A DNA stretch of 64,000 nt from Pantoea phytobeneficialis (lineage in GTDB: Bacteria; Pseudomonadota; Gammaproteobacteria; Enterobacterales; Enterobacteriaceae): the NCBI RefSeq assembly GCF_009728735.1, contig NZ_CP024637.1:322119-386118 (forward strand), given 5' to 3'. Positions 19,624 through 28,143 of this stretch are shown here, piece after piece; position 1 is the stretch's first letter, and each line of letters starts with the position of its first letter. The position numbers and the translations under genes were made by a program. The notes under the pieces were generated by a model, which was not told where the DNA came from, ran no database searches, and saw nothing but the letters and a program-made list of their open reading frames with translations.

Positions 19624-20268
19624 TTATCCCTGCCAGCGCGACTGCCGGATAATGTGACAGAAATTCATCGGCTGAAACGCGGGATCCTTATCCTTCAGGA
19701 CATCGGCTTTCACATTGCCAAAGGTGGTTTGCGGACGATGTTTGATACCGTCATAGAATGCCTGAATGATCTCTTCCTTGAAACTGGCGCTACGCGGATG
19801 TTGTGCCACCACGGCCTCCCGGTCATCCGCCGCAAACCCTTCATAGCCGATCCCCAGTACGTCCATCTCCACGCCTGCCGTGACCAGCGCAATTTCCGGG
19901 GCCATAAACTCCGGAATGCCAGGGGTGGTATGTAACGCAATGCCCGTCCAGACTTTATCGATTTCGCCCTCTTCCACCCCATAACCGCGTAAAAACTCAC
20001 GCGCCGCATTGGCTCCATCCACTTCAAAACGCTTATCGCAGCTGCAATGTTCATGGGTCAGCCCGATATCGTGGAACATGCAGCCAACGTACAGCAACTC
20101 ATGGTCGACTTTCAGATTGCGTTGCTGGCCTGCTAAAGCCGCCCAGTAATAAACCCGGCTGGAATGGTTGAACAGCAGGTCAGATTCAGTGTCACGGATA
20201 AAAGCGGTTGCGTCTCGCATCATCTGCGTATCGGGAATGCGAATGCCTTGTACGGTGAAGTTCATCAT
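19624..20268 (-). CDS. HD-domain hydrolase (cyanamide hydratase-like)
   Basis: 214-residue soluble protein with the HD metal-dependent phosphohydrolase signature: FNHSSRVYYWAALAG (first His), CMFHDIGLTHEH (HD pair) and IALHTTPGIPEF. The HDIGLT context resembles Ddi2/cyanamide-hydratase-like HD proteins rather than cyclic-nucleotide phosphodiesterases. The substrate is unknown. It is divergent from the GlxA-type regulator at 20381, which may control it. MM or M at the start cannot be separated. Confidence 0.8.
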   Translation of the reverse strand: MMNFTVQGIRIPDTQMMRDATAFIRDTESDLLFNHSSRVYYWAALAGQQRNLKVDHELLYVGCMFHDIGLTHEHCSCDKRFEVDGANAAREFLRGYGVEEGEIDKVWTGIALHTTPGIPEFMAPEIALVTAGVEMDVLGIGYEGFAADDREAVVAQHPRSASFKEEIIQAFYDGIKHRPQTTFGNVKADVLKDKDPAFQPMNFCHIIRQSRWQG

Positions 20269-20380
20269 GTGTCTCCTGTTGGATGTCTGGCTGCCATTCT
20301 AAAAGGATGCGAGAATGTCTACATTAGTCCTGAATTGACGATTTCGGACATTGCGATATAAACAGACTCAGGAGATGAAG

Positions 20381-21361
20381 ATGGTGCATAACGTCGTGAT
20401 ATTGGCGGTGCCTGGCGTCCAGCTGCTGGATGTGGCAGGCCCACTGGATGCATTTGCTGAAGCCAACCGCATTCTGCATCGTCAGGTCTACCAGCCGAGG
20501 GTGATGTCATTAGCGGGTCGGGAGATTGTGGCCTCTTCCGGTGTCAGACTCTCCGCCGATTGCCAATTGGACACTCCTGTTCCTGAAGGCGCGATGAGTT
20601 TTCTTATCGCAGGTGCCCCAGATGCCGAGAATTTTTCCCTCAACGCGATACAACTTGCCGCCATCACCCCACTCTGTCTGCACAGCCAACGTTTTGGCTC
20701 GGTGTGTACTGGCGCGTTATTGCTGGCACAAACTGGCTTGCTGGATCATCGCAGAGTCACCACCCACTGGTCGGTTGCCAAAACCCTGACGCAACGCTAC
20801 CCGGCCATTGCGCTGGACGCTGATGCGCTCTATGTCGCGGATGGCCCACTGCGCACGGCGGCAGGCGTCACGTCGGGCATGGATTTAGCCCTGCGCTTTA
20901 TTGAAGAAGATGTGGGGCGTGAAGTGGCGCTGGATGTTGCGGCGAATCTGGTGATGTTTTTCAGGCGGCCTGCCGGACAAGGGCATTTCGTACGTAAACA
21001 GCAGACCTCTCTGGACGGTCGTTCAGCATTGCAGGATCTGCAACGCTGGACATTATCGCATCTGGCTACGGTAAAAAGTGTTGCGCAGATGGCCGCGCAT
21101 ATCCAACTCAGCACCCGTCATCTGAACCGCCTGTTTCATCAGGAAATGGGCGTCAGTTCCGGTGAGTGGCTGGAGGAATCCCGCATCACCCTGGCGCGCG
21201 AGCTGCTGACCGCCAATCACCCGGTAAAATCTATCGCCGCGCTCTGCGGGTACAGCAGTAGCGATGTGATGCGGCGAGCATTCATTAAAGTCACCGGTTT
21301 AACGCCGGCGGTGTATCGGAAGATTTATGCGGGGCCAGAGCCTGTTGCAGATAGCCAATAA
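20381..21361 (+). CDS. GlxA-family transcriptional regulator (DJ-1/PfpI plus AraC HTH)
   Basis: 326 residues. The N-terminal DJ-1/PfpI amidotransferase-like domain (VVILAVPGVQLLDVAGPLDAF, and FGSVCTGALLLAQTGLLDHRRVTTHW with the nucleophile-elbow Cys) is followed by a C-terminal AraC helix-turn-helix (VAQMAAHIQLSTRHLNRLFHQEMG, IAALCGYSSSDVMRRAFIKVTGLTP). Such proteins act as ligand-responsive activators. The ATG at 20381 follows AGGAG by 6 bp; upstream ATGs at 20351 and 20375 are less well placed. It probably regulates the divergent HD hydrolase. Its 3' end overlaps the converging LysR gene by 71 bp. Confidence 0.87.
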   Translation: MVHNVVILAVPGVQLLDVAGPLDAFAEANRILHRQVYQPRVMSLAGREIVASSGVRLSADCQLDTPVPEGAMSFLIAGAPDAENFSLNAIQLAAITPLCLHSQRFGSVCTGALLLAQTGLLDHRRVTTHWSVAKTLTQRYPAIALDADALYVADGPLRTAAGVTSGMDLALRFIEEDVGREVALDVAANLVMFFRRPAGQGHFVRKQQTSLDGRSALQDLQRWTLSHLATVKSVAQMAAHIQLSTRHLNRLFHQEMGVSSGEWLEESRITLARELLTANHPVKSIAALCGYSSSDVMRRAFIKVTGLTPAVYRKIYAGPEPVADSQ

Positions 21362-22214
21362 ACAATCGTGTTTTGGTATTGACGTATTTGGCGTTAAGCG
21401 TAACAGCAAACAATGAGATCACCGGACAACGATAATCCGGCAACACCTCGACCAAATCGCCTGTCTGTAAATGCGGTTGCACCACAAATTCAGGTCCATA
21501 GACAATTCCGGCATGTTGTAAGGCCAGTTCAACCATTATGCCGGTGTTGTTGGCGAGAACGCGACAGCTGGGCACGATTTGACTCACCTCACCGCTGGCG
21601 GCGCTAAAACGCCACGGCGATGTTGTCATGGTACCCGAGTAACCTATCAGGACGTGGTGATACAAATCCTCCGGCAACACCGGCATACCCGCCCCCGCCA
21701 GATAACGAGGCGTGGCACAGGCTAATAAGCGATAATCGATGATACGTCGGGCAACCAGATCCGAGTCAGGCAACTGGCCGATACGAATCGCCAGATCAAC
21801 CCCCTCATCAACCAGATCGATAAAGCGATCAAGAAGCTGCAACTGAATATCGACCTGCGGATAATCACGCATAAACGCAGCAATTAACGGTGCCAGATAC
21901 AGGGTGCCAAAGGTGACCGGGGCCGCGATGCGCAGGCTTCCCTGCGGGGAAATATGTTTCGCTGTGGCTTCCTGCTCCGCTTCACGAATATCGTTCAGGA
22001 TACGTTTTGCTTTTGCAAAGTAGGATGCACCGGCATCGGTGAGGTTTAACTGATGGGTGGAGCGTTCCAGCAACCTTACCGATAGCGCTTCCTCAAGCGC
22101 GCTGAGGTAGCGCCCCGCCATAACGGCGGAGAGACTCAATCGGCGCGCCGCGGCCGCGATGCTACCCTCTTCTACCGCGGTGACAAATACTGACATGCTA
22201 ACGAGTCGGTCCAT
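21291..22214 (-). CDS. LysR-family transcriptional regulator
   Basis: 307 residues: N-terminal winged helix (MSVFVTAVEEGSIAAAARRLSLSAVMAGRYLSALEEAL) and a LysR substrate-binding domain (GSLRIAAPVTFGTLYLAPLIAAFMRDYP). This is the subfamily next to short-chain or hydrolase genes that it usually controls. Divergent to the alpha/beta hydrolase, with about 117 bp of shared promoter DNA if the hydrolase starts at 22332. The 71-bp overlap with the GlxA-type gene means the ends of the two transcripts are antisense to one another. Confidence 0.88.
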   Translation of the reverse strand: MDRLVSMSVFVTAVEEGSIAAAARRLSLSAVMAGRYLSALEEALSVRLLERSTHQLNLTDAGASYFAKAKRILNDIREAEQEATAKHISPQGSLRIAAPVTFGTLYLAPLIAAFMRDYPQVDIQLQLLDRFIDLVDEGVDLAIRIGQLPDSDLVARRIIDYRLLACATPRYLAGAGMPVLPEDLYHHVLIGYSGTMTTSPWRFSAASGEVSQIVPSCRVLANNTGIMVELALQHAGIVYGPEFVVQPHLQTGDLVEVLPDYRCPVISLFAVTLNAKYVNTKTRLFIGYLQQALAPHKSSDTPPALNR

Positions 22215-22331
22215 CCTGCCCTTACCTTGTATATATTTTTAGTACTTACCATAGCTATTTTCTCGCTGATTCCAAACCATTACGTTGTTGCAGATACTGT
22301 TGCTGACGATTTCTCAGACGACGAGGCAACA

Positions 22332-23114
22332 ATGAAAATAGTCAGCAAGGGTGTAGAACTGCATGTAACCGATAACGGCAGTGGCGATATTGCATTGGTT
22401 TTTATGCATTTTTGGGGAGGTTCTTCTGCAACATGGTCTTCGGTGATCAATCTCCTCAGCCATACATTCCGTTGTGTCGCGATTGATGCACGCGGTTCAG
22501 GAGAGTCAGCGGTTGGTGGGCAGGGCTATCGCACTGCTGACCATGCCGATGACGTTTACAATGTGATCAAAGAGTTAAACTTGAAACGGGTGATTTTAGT
22601 TGGACACTCAATGGGTGGGAAGACGGCCCAACTGCTCGCCAGCCGTCTGAATCAGGAGGTCGAGGCTCTCGCGCTGGTGGCTTCCGCCCCGCTCGCCCCG
22701 ATGAACATCAGTGAAGAACAGCGCAGCCAGATGCGTATGGCTTACAGCAGCCGTGAATCGGTGCTCTGGACACTGGAAAACGTCTTAACCGCAGGGCATT
22801 TGACGGCTCAGCAACAAGAAATGCTGGTCCGGGATGCGCTTCGCGTCAGTGACGACGCGGCAGATGGCTGGATCTTTACGGCATCGCGTGAGGACCTGCG
22901 TGCTGCCGCCGAACACATCCATCTGCCAATCATCATTATGGCGGGTGAGCACGACCGGGTAGATCCTCCCGCAGTGGTTCAACAGGCGATCGCCGGACTT
23001 TATCCCTGGGCTGACGTCCATATCATCCCCGGTAAAGGCCATCTGCTGCCGGTGGAAGCCGCGCAAACGGTGGCAAACCATCTCAGCACCTTTGCCAGCT
23101 CAATACAGGGTTAA
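22332..23114 (+). CDS. Alpha/beta hydrolase
   Basis: 260-residue alpha/beta-fold hydrolase. Visible are the oxyanion region FMHFWGGSSATW, the nucleophile elbow VGHSMGGKTA, the acid in MAGEHDRVDPP and the catalytic His in IPGKGHLLPVEAA. Substrate unknown; family members include esterases and haloperoxidase-like enzymes. An in-frame start at 22227 would add a 35-residue hydrophobic leader resembling a signal peptide, but it leaves only 12 bp to the divergent LysR gene. The ATG at 22332 has GAGG upstream and begins at the conserved domain, so I prefer it. Confidence 0.83.
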   Translation: MKIVSKGVELHVTDNGSGDIALVFMHFWGGSSATWSSVINLLSHTFRCVAIDARGSGESAVGGQGYRTADHADDVYNVIKELNLKRVILVGHSMGGKTAQLLASRLNQEVEALALVASAPLAPMNISEEQRSQMRMAYSSRESVLWTLENVLTAGHLTAQQQEMLVRDALRVSDDAADGWIFTASREDLRAAAEHIHLPIIIMAGEHDRVDPPAVVQQAIAGLYPWADVHIIPGKGHLLPVEAAQTVANHLSTFASSIQG

Positions 23115-23121
23115 CCCTGCC

Positions 23122-23149
23122 CCTGACAGCCTGCCTGTCAGGGCTTTTC
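23122..23149 (+). terminator. Intrinsic terminator after the alpha/beta hydrolase
   Basis: CCCTGACAG and CTGTCAGGG pair around CCTGC and are followed by CTTTTC. The hairpin overlaps the last codons of the converging mnaT-like gene. Confidence 0.75.
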
Positions 23150-23647
23150 CCGTTGATCGAGGTGCAACTGGAGAAAGGTCAGATCCAGCCAGCGGCCAAA
23201 TTTGTTACCCACCTCACTGACGCGACCGGCATCGCGAAAACCGAGTTTTTTATGCAAAGCAATCGAGGCTGTATTTTCCGACTCGATACCCGCAACCATC
23301 ACATGTTTTCCCTGTTGCGTGGCGTGGGTGATGAGCGCATGCATCAACGCTTCCCCAACGCCTTTGCCACGCGCAGTTTTCAGCACGTACACCGAGTGTT
23401 CCACGGTAAAGCGGTAACCATCCCACGGACGCCAGTCACCATAGGAGGCGTAGCCAAGCACCGCCTCATCAGCATTAACCGCCACCAACACCGGAAAACC
23501 GGCGTGCTGACGGTCAGCCATCCACTGCACACGGTTCGCCACATCGACCGTTTTATCATTCCAGATTGCCGTGCTGTGCAGCACCGCGTCGTTATAAATG
23601 TCGGCAATCACTGCCGCATCCTGCTCCACTGCCGGGCGTATATTCAT
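23138..23647 (-). CDS. mnaT: GNAT N-acetyltransferase, MnaT (YncA)-like
   Basis: 169-residue acetyltransferase very similar to E. coli MnaT, which acetylates L-methionine sulfone, sulfoximine and phosphinothricin-like compounds. Shared stretches are IYNDAVLHSTAIWNDKTVD, GYASYGDWRPWDGYRFTVEHSVYV, the acetyl-CoA loop ARGKGVGEAL and HVMVAGIESENTASIALHKKLGF, and the end GRWLDLTFLQLHLD. The ATG at 23647 has GAGG 8 bp upstream; a GTG at 23656 is an alternative start. Divergent from the XRE-cupin regulator at 23711. Confidence 0.9.
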   Translation of the reverse strand: MNIRPAVEQDAAVIADIYNDAVLHSTAIWNDKTVDVANRVQWMADRQHAGFPVLVAVNADEAVLGYASYGDWRPWDGYRFTVEHSVYVLKTARGKGVGEALMHALITHATQQGKHVMVAGIESENTASIALHKKLGFRDAGRVSEVGNKFGRWLDLTFLQLHLDQREKP

Positions 23648-23675
23648 TCTGGACACCTCATGGTTCTGTCACTAA

Positions 23676-23710
23676 AGTAGATGGTTCGTTCACTATATTA
23701 TTTATCTACT
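23676..23710. promoter_or_regulatory. Inverted repeat between mnaT and the XRE-cupin gene
   Basis: AGTAGAT at 23676-23682 and ATCTACT at 23704-23710 are perfect reverse complements, 21 bp apart. The right arm touches the start codon of the XRE-cupin gene. This is a good candidate operator for autoregulation by that protein and for control of mnaT. Confidence 0.4.
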
Positions 23711-24289
23711 ATGTCAGACGAAAAATCCAGTAAAGAAGACAGCATAAATATCCGTATTGGACAAAAAGTAAAAGCCGAGCGGGAAAAACGCGGCTGGTCA
23801 CTGACCGATTTGGCGGATAACTCTGGGGTTTCCCGCGCCATGATCCACAAAATTGAACGCGGCGAAAGCAGCCCGACGGCGACCCTGTTGGCGCGACTTG
23901 CCGGTTCTTTTGATATGAGTATGTCGCAGTTGATCGCCCTGAGCGAAGTGCAGACCGGCACCCTGATCCGACAGGCGCAGCAACCGGTCTGGCAGGACCC
24001 AGAGACCGGTTATATTCGCCGTCATGTCTCACCAGGTCAGATACCTGTGGATCTGGTCAGTGTCGATTTACCGGCCGGGGTGAGCGTGCCAATGCCAGCG
24101 ATATCCTATCTGTCACGGCGTCAGTTGATTTGGGTGCTGGAAGGAACGCTGAGTTTTCAGGAAGGGGATCATACCTTTGAAATGCAGCAAGGTGACTGCC
24201 TCGAACTGGGGGATCCCAGCGACTGCATCTTCAGCAACACCACAACGCAGCTCTGCCGCTATGCCGTGGTGGTGCTGAAAAATGCGTAA
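23711..24289 (+). CDS. XRE-family regulator with C-terminal cupin domain
   Basis: 192 residues. An N-terminal helix-turn-helix (IGQKVKAEREKRGWSLTDLADNSGVSRAMIHKIERGESSPTATLLARLAGSF) is joined to a cupin sensor domain (RRQLIWVLEGTLSFQEGDHTFEMQQGDCLELGDPSDC). The combination is common in regulators of amino-acid or small-molecule metabolism. The ATG at 23711 is preferred to an upstream in-frame codon at 23681, which lies inside the candidate operator. It probably controls the divergent acetyltransferase. Confidence 0.88.
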   Translation: MSDEKSSKEDSINIRIGQKVKAEREKRGWSLTDLADNSGVSRAMIHKIERGESSPTATLLARLAGSFDMSMSQLIALSEVQTGTLIRQAQQPVWQDPETGYIRRHVSPGQIPVDLVSVDLPAGVSVPMPAISYLSRRQLIWVLEGTLSFQEGDHTFEMQQGDCLELGDPSDCIFSNTTTQLCRYAVVVLKNA

Positions 24290-24290
24290 T

Positions 24291-25406
24291 CTATTTCGCG
24301 GGCTGAAGCGTGATGCGCGTCAGCTCGGAAGGACGACCTAAGCGCACCGCCATCCCCGGCCACAACGCCGTGCCGTTGTTAACGTACAACTGCATCCCTT
24401 CCACCGCATACAGGCCCGAAACATAGCCGCCATTGGGTTTGGCAAACAGGCGATCAAACCCGGCGATTAACCCGCCGTGGGTATGCCCGGAAAGCTGCAC
24501 GTCAGCCCCCTGCGCCGCATTTTGTCGGGCATTGCGCGGTTGATGATCCAGCAACACGACCGGGGCACGCTCCGGCGCGCCCACCAGCGCACGCGCCAAA
24601 TCCGGACCAGGAGCACCTCTGCCCGGAGCTGAAGCATCGGTCACCCCGGCAATCACCAGACTGGCTCCATCACGCGCCACCACCGTATGGCTATTGAGCA
24701 ACGGCTTCAGCCCCAGCGAGGCGAGGTGATCGGTCCAGGCCGCCTGCTCAAAGAAATATTCGTGATTGCCGGTGATGGCAAACACGCCATCCGGGGCGTT
24801 AAGGCCGCGCAGCGGTTCAACATCAGCGCGCCGATTTTTCAGAGTGCCATCAATGACATCGCCGGTGATCACAATCAGATCAACATCAAGCGCCATCGCT
24901 TTTTTCACCATCTTCGTGGTCCACCGGGCATTGAACAGCTTGCTGATGTGCAAATCCGTCAGTTGCAGCAGTTGGTAGCCCTCAAATTCTGGCGGCAGGT
25001 TTTTGATGTTAAACACCACATCCTTGACCGGCGGCACGCGTATCGCCTGATGCACGCCGACCGCCGCCAGCAACATGGCGACGCCCCCTGCGCCATAACG
25101 CAACGCGGGAGCTATCGTCAGCGGATGTCCCAACAACAGCGCAAGCAACGCCGCCGCATCCATCACCACCTGCAACATGGCGAGGAACAGCACCGCACAG
25201 AAGGCCCAGTTGAACAGGATGATCACCGGACGCGGCATTTCTGGCGACATGATACTGCCGGAGGTGAAGCGACTGAAAAACAGGTATTGCGTGGCGAGCA
25301 GCACCACGGCAGAAAACACCAGCTTCACCGCGAGTGGCAAGGCAAGGGGCGCAATAAAGCGCGCGATAACATACCAGCCGGGAATGCTGAAGATCAGGTG
25401 AAACAT
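24291..25406 (-). CDS. Membrane-anchored metallophosphoesterase
   Basis: 371 residues from the ATG at 25406 (AGGGA upstream); a start at 25478 would add 24 residues. About four N-terminal membrane segments are followed by a calcineurin-like phosphoesterase domain with all metal motifs: LTDLHISKLF, ITGDVIDG, ITGNHEYFFE and LSGHTHGGLIAG. This resembles the YkuE/YaeI type of phosphodiesterase; the natural substrate is not known. Its stop lies 1 bp from the end of the converging XRE-cupin gene. Confidence 0.88.
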   Translation of the reverse strand: MFHLIFSIPGWYVIARFIAPLALPLAVKLVFSAVVLLATQYLFFSRFTSGSIMSPEMPRPVIILFNWAFCAVLFLAMLQVVMDAAALLALLLGHPLTIAPALRYGAGGVAMLLAAVGVHQAIRVPPVKDVVFNIKNLPPEFEGYQLLQLTDLHISKLFNARWTTKMVKKAMALDVDLIVITGDVIDGTLKNRRADVEPLRGLNAPDGVFAITGNHEYFFEQAAWTDHLASLGLKPLLNSHTVVARDGASLVIAGVTDASAPGRGAPGPDLARALVGAPERAPVVLLDHQPRNARQNAAQGADVQLSGHTHGGLIAGFDRLFAKPNGGYVSGLYAVEGMQLYVNNGTALWPGMAVRLGRPSELTRITLQPAK

Positions 25407-25580
25407 CGTGAGTCCCTGGGAATTGAATAAGGTTAAGGCAGCACAGTATCCAACAAAAAAAAGACAGCGGCTTTTCAAAACAGGCGGTTTCGGTTACCTC
25501 CCGCGGCGCTGCAATTTGCAGCAAACGATCTCCATCCGGATGTACAGACGTCTGGATGTAGATTATAGTGCGTGCGCAAT

Positions 25581-25649
25581 GTAGCACCGCGATTTATCGC
25601 GTAATCGTGCGGAAAAGGTCAAAATCCGCGCGATAAGCCGCACCGATAC
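25581..25649. repeat. Degenerate inverted pair of the palindromic repeat
   Basis: GTAGCACCGCGATTTATCGC at 25581 and, inverted, CGCGATAAGCCGCACCGATAC ending at 25649. Both arms carry substitutions compared with the consensus. It lies between the phosphoesterase and the metQ-like gene. Confidence 0.7.
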
Positions 25650-25698
25650 GCGAGAAATGCGCACCAGATTATCCAGATATGCTGAAGGGAACGTCGTT

Positions 25699-26499
25699 AT
25701 GAATAAAAAATTACTCTCCGTACTGTTGGCCGCATCCGTTACGCTGCTCAGCGCCTGCAATAAAGACAACGACAACAGTGTCAAGGTGGCGATCAACACC
25801 GGACCAGACCAGGCGCTGTGGGACACCGTTAAGCAGGTGGCGCATGACAAATATCATCTCGACGTCGATGTGGTGGCTTTTAACGACTACGTCCAGCCTA
25901 ACGAAGCGCTGTTCAACAAAGATGTCGACGCCAATGCCTTCCAGAGCCTGCCGTATCTGGAAATGCAGTCCAAAGAGCGTGGCTATCATTTTGCCGTGAT
26001 CACCAATACCTTCGTGTTCCCGATTGCCGGTTACTCACGCAAGATCAAGTCATTAAAAGATCTGCCGGATGGCGCGACCATCACCATTTCCAATGAAGCT
26101 ACCACCCTGGGCCGCAGCCTGCTGCTGTTACAGGCGCAGGGGCTGATTAGCGTGAAACCGGAAGCGGGCCTGCTGCCAACGACGCTGGACATTACCGCTA
26201 ACCCGAAAAACCTCAAGTTTGTTGAAGTCGATACGCCGCAACTGGCGCGCACCCTCGACGATCCACAGGTCTACGTTTCGATCATCAACAACAACTTCGC
26301 CGCGCTGGCGAACCTGTCAGCCTCGCGCGATGGCATGTTTATGGAAGGCAAAGCATCGCCTTACGTGAACGCCATCGTGGCGCGTGAAGATAATAAAGAC
26401 AGCCCGAATATTCAGAAGCTGAAGGAAGCCTTCCAGTCACCCGAAGTGCTGAACAAAGCCAACGAGATTTACAAAGGCGACATTATCAAAGGCTGGTAA
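25699..26499 (+). CDS. MetQ/NlpA-family substrate-binding lipoprotein
   Basis: 266-residue lipoprotein with the lipobox LLSAC (signal MNKKLLSVLLAASVTLLSAC) and the NlpA/MetQ fold: VKVAINTGPDQALWDTVKQVA, FNDYVQPNEALFNKDVDANAFQSLPYLE, KIKSLKDLPDGATITISNEATTLGRSLLLLQ, VYVSIINNNFA. MetQ delivers D/L-methionine to the MetNI transporter. No metN or metI is adjacent, so this is an orphan, like E. coli NlpA. The start at 25699 matches the signal peptide; an upstream codon at 25657 is not needed. Confidence 0.9.
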   Translation: MNKKLLSVLLAASVTLLSACNKDNDNSVKVAINTGPDQALWDTVKQVAHDKYHLDVDVVAFNDYVQPNEALFNKDVDANAFQSLPYLEMQSKERGYHFAVITNTFVFPIAGYSRKIKSLKDLPDGATITISNEATTLGRSLLLLQAQGLISVKPEAGLLPTTLDITANPKNLKFVEVDTPQLARTLDDPQVYVSIINNNFAALANLSASRDGMFMEGKASPYVNAIVAREDNKDSPNIQKLKEAFQSPEVLNKANEIYKGDIIKGW

Positions 26500-26510
26500 G
26501 CATTGAGGAC

Positions 26511-26536
26511 GCCGCGCAGCCCAACGCCTGCGCGGC
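26511..26536. terminator. Possible terminator hairpin between metQ-like and MFS genes
   Basis: GCCGCGCAG and CTGCGCGGC pair around 8 nt in the space between the converging genes. There is no T run, so its use as an intrinsic terminator is uncertain. Confidence 0.4.
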
Positions 26537-26543
26537 CACTGAC

Positions 26544-27857
26544 TTAATGTTTCAGGGTAACCAGATTATCCTGCTCGCTGCCATCACGTCCGACAGACGG
26601 ATTACGGTCACAGGCTTTGGGTAATTGTGTGGTAATCAACCCCGCGACTACCAGCGATCCGGCCAGCCAGCACACCGCCACATTTTGTCCGTACAGCATG
26701 GTCATCATCCCGACCAGATACGGCCCGCAGAATCCGCCCAGATTACCCAACCCGTTGATCACCCCGCGCGCACTTCCCGCTACTTCCGGCGCAGCGATAC
26801 GCCCGGGAATCGACCAGAACGGGCTGGTAGCGGCCTTGAGGAAGAAACCACACACCACCAGCGCGATGTAGGCGGCGACCACGTTATGATGCAGCACCAC
26901 CGAGGCCAGCAGCGCCGCAGCAAAGCAGAACAACGACACCATCACCCACAGACGGCGCTTACCGGTACGATCGCTCAGCCATGAGATGGCATAGATACCG
27001 AGCAGCGTGGCGACGAAGGGCAAGGCCGCCAGCAGACCGATACCGGTCATATTCGAACCGGTCAGGTTTTTCAGGATGCTGGGCAGCCACAGGGTGTAAC
27101 CGTAATCGCCGGTCTGATAGAAAAAGTTCAGCGCCACCAGCTTCATCAGCCCCGGATTGCGGAACACTGCTTTTAACGGCGCTTTGCTTACCGGTGCCAC
27201 AGCGCGCGCAGCCGCACGTTCCCGATGCAGTTCGCGCAGCAGCCACTCCTTTTCGCGCTCCGGCAACCAGCGTGCTTCTTCAGGGCGGTCACTTACCACC
27301 AGCCACCACACCAGCAGGATCACCGCCGACAGCCCACCTTCGATAATAAACAGCCAACGCCAGTCCAGCGCATTGATGATGTATCCAGAAATCGGTGCGG
27401 TGAACATACCGCCCAGCGGCGCGAACATCATCACAAAAGCATTCGCACGCCCTAACTCTTTTTCCGGGAACCAGTTACTGACCATCGTTAATACAACCGG
27501 CAGCATTCCCCCTTCCGATACACCCAACACAAAACGCAGCGCCAGCAGCTGATAGTGGTTAGTGACAAAACCGGTCGCCACCGACACCACCGTCCATGCT
27601 ACCAGCGACCAGGCGATAAACCGCTTGCCGCTGCCATTAACCGCAATGCGCCCACCCGGCACCTGCAAGAAAAGATAACCAATGAAGAAAATACCGCTGA
27701 TGATGCCCGCCATCTGGCTGGTAATGGCGAGATCCTGATCCATGCCACCCGGCAAGGCAAAACTGATGTTGACGCGGTCCATGAAGGAGATGATGCAAAC
27801 AATTAAAATCGGCGCAATAACGCGATACCAACGTGTTCCGGGAATAGAGTCCTGCAT
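26544..27857 (-). CDS. MFS transporter of the anion:cation symporter family (sugar-acid permease-like)
   Basis: 437-residue, 12-segment major facilitator. Family features are ILIVCIISFMDRVNISFALPGG at the first helix, the loop 2-3 motif region GGRIAVNGSGKRFIAWSLVAW, GVSEGGMLPVVLTMVSNWFPEKELGRANA and GWLSDRTGKRR-like ISWLSDRTGKRRLW. This is the ACS group that includes D-galactonate, glucarate and phthalate permeases. The ATG at 27857 has AGGGGGCG upstream; the longer frame to 27953 would add 32 non-homologous residues. Near the periplasmic sugar-oxidising operon, uptake of sugar acids such as 2-ketogluconate is an attractive guess but unproven. Confidence 0.85.
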   Translation of the reverse strand: MQDSIPGTRWYRVIAPILIVCIISFMDRVNISFALPGGMDQDLAITSQMAGIISGIFFIGYLFLQVPGGRIAVNGSGKRFIAWSLVAWTVVSVATGFVTNHYQLLALRFVLGVSEGGMLPVVLTMVSNWFPEKELGRANAFVMMFAPLGGMFTAPISGYIINALDWRWLFIIEGGLSAVILLVWWLVVSDRPEEARWLPEREKEWLLRELHRERAAARAVAPVSKAPLKAVFRNPGLMKLVALNFFYQTGDYGYTLWLPSILKNLTGSNMTGIGLLAALPFVATLLGIYAISWLSDRTGKRRLWVMVSLFCFAAALLASVVLHHNVVAAYIALVVCGFFLKAATSPFWSIPGRIAAPEVAGSARGVINGLGNLGGFCGPYLVGMMTMLYGQNVAVCWLAGSLVVAGLITTQLPKACDRNPSVGRDGSEQDNLVTLKH

Positions 27858-27990
27858 AACGCCCCCTTCGAATAGATGCTTAGCACTGCTATCTATTAAA
27901 GAGAGTCTGGAAAATATTTTTGCGACCAACATCACTGCAAAACGTGTTAACAAAAGGTGTTACACGCAGCGTGATGAGGCAATGAAATCA

Positions 27991-28059
27991 GCGCGATAAA
28001 TCGTGCCGCTACAACAAAATAACGGTTTAAACATGGCGTAGCGGCGCGATTTATCGCGC
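27991..28059. repeat. Inverted pair of the palindromic repeat
   Basis: Here the arms are in the opposite order: GCGCGATAAATCGTGCCGCTAC at 27991-28012 comes first and the forward arm at 28038-28059 second. One base in the first arm differs from the consensus. It lies between the MFS gene and the dehydrogenase operon. Confidence 0.8.
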
Positions 28060-28100
28060 GAATCTTGCGACAAGTCACAACGGCTGTAACACATCGCCGT

Positions 28101-28131
28101 AACAAAATGGGCCAGGTGATCAGCCTGGCCC
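28101..28131 (-). terminator. Intrinsic terminator of the gluconate-type dehydrogenase operon
   Basis: On the minus strand GGGCCAGG-CTGATCA-CCTGGCCC is followed by ATTTTGTT, 13 bp after the cytochrome c gene stop codon. Confidence 0.75.
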
Positions 28132-28143
28132 TATTAATCACAA

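Noticed and set aside
22227..22331. N-terminal signal peptide extension of the alpha/beta hydrolase
   Set aside because: It would leave 12 bp to the divergent LysR gene and no room for promoters; a well-placed ribosome site and ATG occur at 22332. Not fully excluded.
25563..25850. 95-codon minus-strand frame
   Set aside because: Covers the palindromic repeat pair and the signal-peptide region of the metQ-like gene on the other strand; no family features.
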